Assembly (NCBI GenBank): GCA_947471745.1
Contig: CANJKZ010000503.1
Span: 248,001 to 312,000 of the forward strand
Length of the DNA stretch: 64,000 bases
Direction of reading: 5' to 3'
DNA from: Closterium sp. Naga37s-1
Lineage: Eukaryota; Streptophyta; Zygnematophyceae; Desmidiales; Closteriaceae
Shown: positions 62,544 through 64,000 of the stretch, one piece after another
How positions within the stretch are numbered: the stretch's first letter is position 1
How the letters are laid out: each line of letters begins with the position of its first letter
The notes under the pieces: model-generated
What the model was told of the DNA's origin: nothing
Seen by the model: only the letters and a program-made list of their open reading frames with translations
Databases searched by the model: none
Program-made: the position numbers and the translations under genes

Positions 62544-64000
62544 TCACAAGTCGTCGCAGACCAGTAAATTCTCCAACTTCGGCTGGTAACATACCTGCGA
62601 GGCCCACAAATCCGTCGGCGAAAACAAATTGGCCACGGCAAATTTCACATTTGCCGAGTCGATATTGCCAAGGCGAAGGTGCCCGGCCTCGATGAGATCA
62701 CGAATGAAGAAGTAGCGAAGCTCAATGTATTTGGAACGCCCATGGTACACAGCATCCTTGGGAAGGGCCGCCAAGGGTAAGGACATAGTCTTTTGTGCCA
62801 CGAATGTAGCGAAGGACGCGCTTGGCGGCCTGCCAGTGTTCCTCCGTGTGCTTGCCAGCGCCAACGAAGCGAGCGAGGACGCTGATGGGGTAGGCAAGGT
62901 CAGGGTGAGTGGAAACCATGGCGCACATGAGAGAGCCGATGAGTTCAGGATAAGGATGGGAGGAGGCAAAGGGAGAGGAGGGTGGGGAGAGGTGGTGCCC
63001 AACTGAGAGTGGAGTGGGCTGGGGGCTACCGTACACCATTTCAAACCGGTCCAAGACTTGCTGGAGATAGTGACCCTGAGAGAGAGAGATGGTGCGAGCA
63101 GAGCGGTCGCGAGTGATGGTCATGCCGAGGTAGTGCTGCAGCTCTCCCAAGTCTTTGCACTTGAGACGGGTGCCCAGCTTGGCCTTGACACTCTCGAGCT
63201 CGTCAAGGTGAGCAGTGAGAAGGATCATGTCGTCAACATAGACGAGGATGTAGAAGGGGGATAGGGAGGTGCGGAGGAAGAGCGGGAGGTGCGAAACCCA
63301 AGCTCGGCAAGGGTGGCTGCAAGCTTGGCATGCCACTCCCTGGGTGCCTGGCGGAGCCCGTACACGGGTCGACGCAACTGCCAGACGGAGTCGGCGGGGA
63401 AAGGGAGGTGAAAGCCCGCCGGGCGCTCCATGTAGATTAGTTCACGGAGCACCACTTGCAAGAAGGCGTTGGTGACATCAATCGAGTGGATCTCCATGTT
63501 GAGATGAGCGGCGAGGTCTAGGACGGCGCGAACGGTAGCAGGCTTGGCGGTGGGGGAGAAGGTGTCGAAGAAGTCAACCGCATACCGCTGCGTGAAGCCT
63601 TTGGCGCAATACCGGGCCTTGTAGACGGGCGGCTCTCCTTGTAGCTCTTTGACGCGAAACACCCACTTCCCCTTCACCACGTTCGTAGAGGGAGGAGGGC
63701 GAGGTACATCAACGAAGGAGGAGTTGGCGACAAAGGCCTCCAGCTCCTTGATGATGGCGCCGAGCCAGAGCGGGGCGTCGGGGCAAGCCATGGCCTCCTC
63801 ATACGTGGTAGTAAAAAAAGTGGATGGAGTAGAGGAGAAGGCGAAAACTGGCGCTCCAGAGAGGTCGAAGGTGATGCGTAGAAGGGAGGGGTCACAGAGG
63901 TGGAGGTCAAGGAACTCCTCATGGGAGTCCTCAGAGAGGGAGGTGTGGAAGGCGCGGATGGCCGCTGGTGCCGCTGCTGGTGCCGCTGCGGGTGCCGCTG
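62544..64000 (-). pseudogene. Copia E reverse transcriptase and RNase H remnant, continuing past the right edge
   Basis: Minus strand. Reverse transcriptase begins near 63,790 (VKGKWVFRVKELQGEPPVYK, FDTFSPTAKPATVRAVLDLA, VYGLRQAPREWHAKLAATLA), shifts frame near 63,290, and continues with LVYVDDMILLTAHLDELESV, LGELQHYLGMTITRDRSA and RVLRYIRGTKDY. The middle of RNase H is deleted (about 62,790-62,750), leaving the end KYIELRYFFIRDLIEAGHLRLG and a stop near 62,546. The window edge (63,960-64,000) is a GCx-rich Ala/Gly linker like that of Copia A. It belongs to a different Copia lineage from A and D, judging by its sequence. Confidence 0.85.

Noticed and set aside
1-64000. tRNA and rRNA genes
   Set aside because: I saw no cloverleaf-like or rRNA-like sequence; only tRNA-complementary primer-binding sites of retrotransposons are present.

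Overview
The window is a piece of nuclear chromosome from a green-lineage eukaryote. The genes have many introns with GT-AG borders, one encodes a plastid-targeted ATP/ADP carrier, one is a plant-type class I trehalose-6-phosphate synthase, and the right half is full of plant-style Copia and chromodomain Gypsy retrotransposons. GC-rich exons with long Ala/Gly/Gln runs and CT-rich introns would fit a streptophyte alga (for example a zygnematophyte) or an early land plant. The species is inference.

Layout. Positions 1-16,460 are ordinary genic DNA: a minus-strand unknown protein running off the left edge (1-1011); a plastidic ATP/ADP translocase (2545-5280, +); an unknown Ser-rich, probably nuclear protein (6086-8047, +); a 12-exon gene joining leucine-rich repeats to a serine-hydrolase-like domain (13043-8164, -); and a 7-exon GET1/WRB tail-anchored-protein receptor made of very short exons (15254-13302, -). 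Positions 16,461-29,974 hold a giant 16-exon class I TPS gene. Its introns are packed with decayed copies of the exon that follows or precedes them, and one intron carries a 2.4-kb minisatellite of 14-bp units. A small secreted CHRD-like gene follows (30648-31599, +).

The right half is rearranged. The 3' part of TPS plus the CHRD-like gene occurs again in inverted orientation (about 48,440 down to 39,965). There the TPS part is a pseudogene, the secreted gene is intact, and a 1.87-kb terminal-inverted-repeat insertion sits near the duplication edge. Around this lie a 5'-truncated Copia (31728-35686), a TCGA-rich tract, three MITE-like elements, a Gypsy LTR remnant, at least three more Copia fragments (48.4-56.8 kb), a decayed chromodomain Gypsy (56.8-61.2 kb), and another Copia fragment at the right edge.

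The most striking inference concerns a second, divergent CHRD-like gene split in two. Its signal-peptide exon is on the minus strand at 38425-38362 and its body exon on the plus strand at 61394-61878. The splice phases match. The Gypsy LTRs next to the two halves are flanked by the same 5-bp duplication (ACATG), so a Gypsy element apparently entered the intron and a later inversion of about 19 kb (about 37.8-56.8 kb) separated the halves. Undoing that inversion would also turn the inverted TPS/CHRD copy into a direct, tandem copy.

The host genes do not form one pathway: nucleotide import into plastids, membrane-protein insertion at the ER, trehalose-6-phosphate signalling, and apoplastic or secreted proteins of unknown role.
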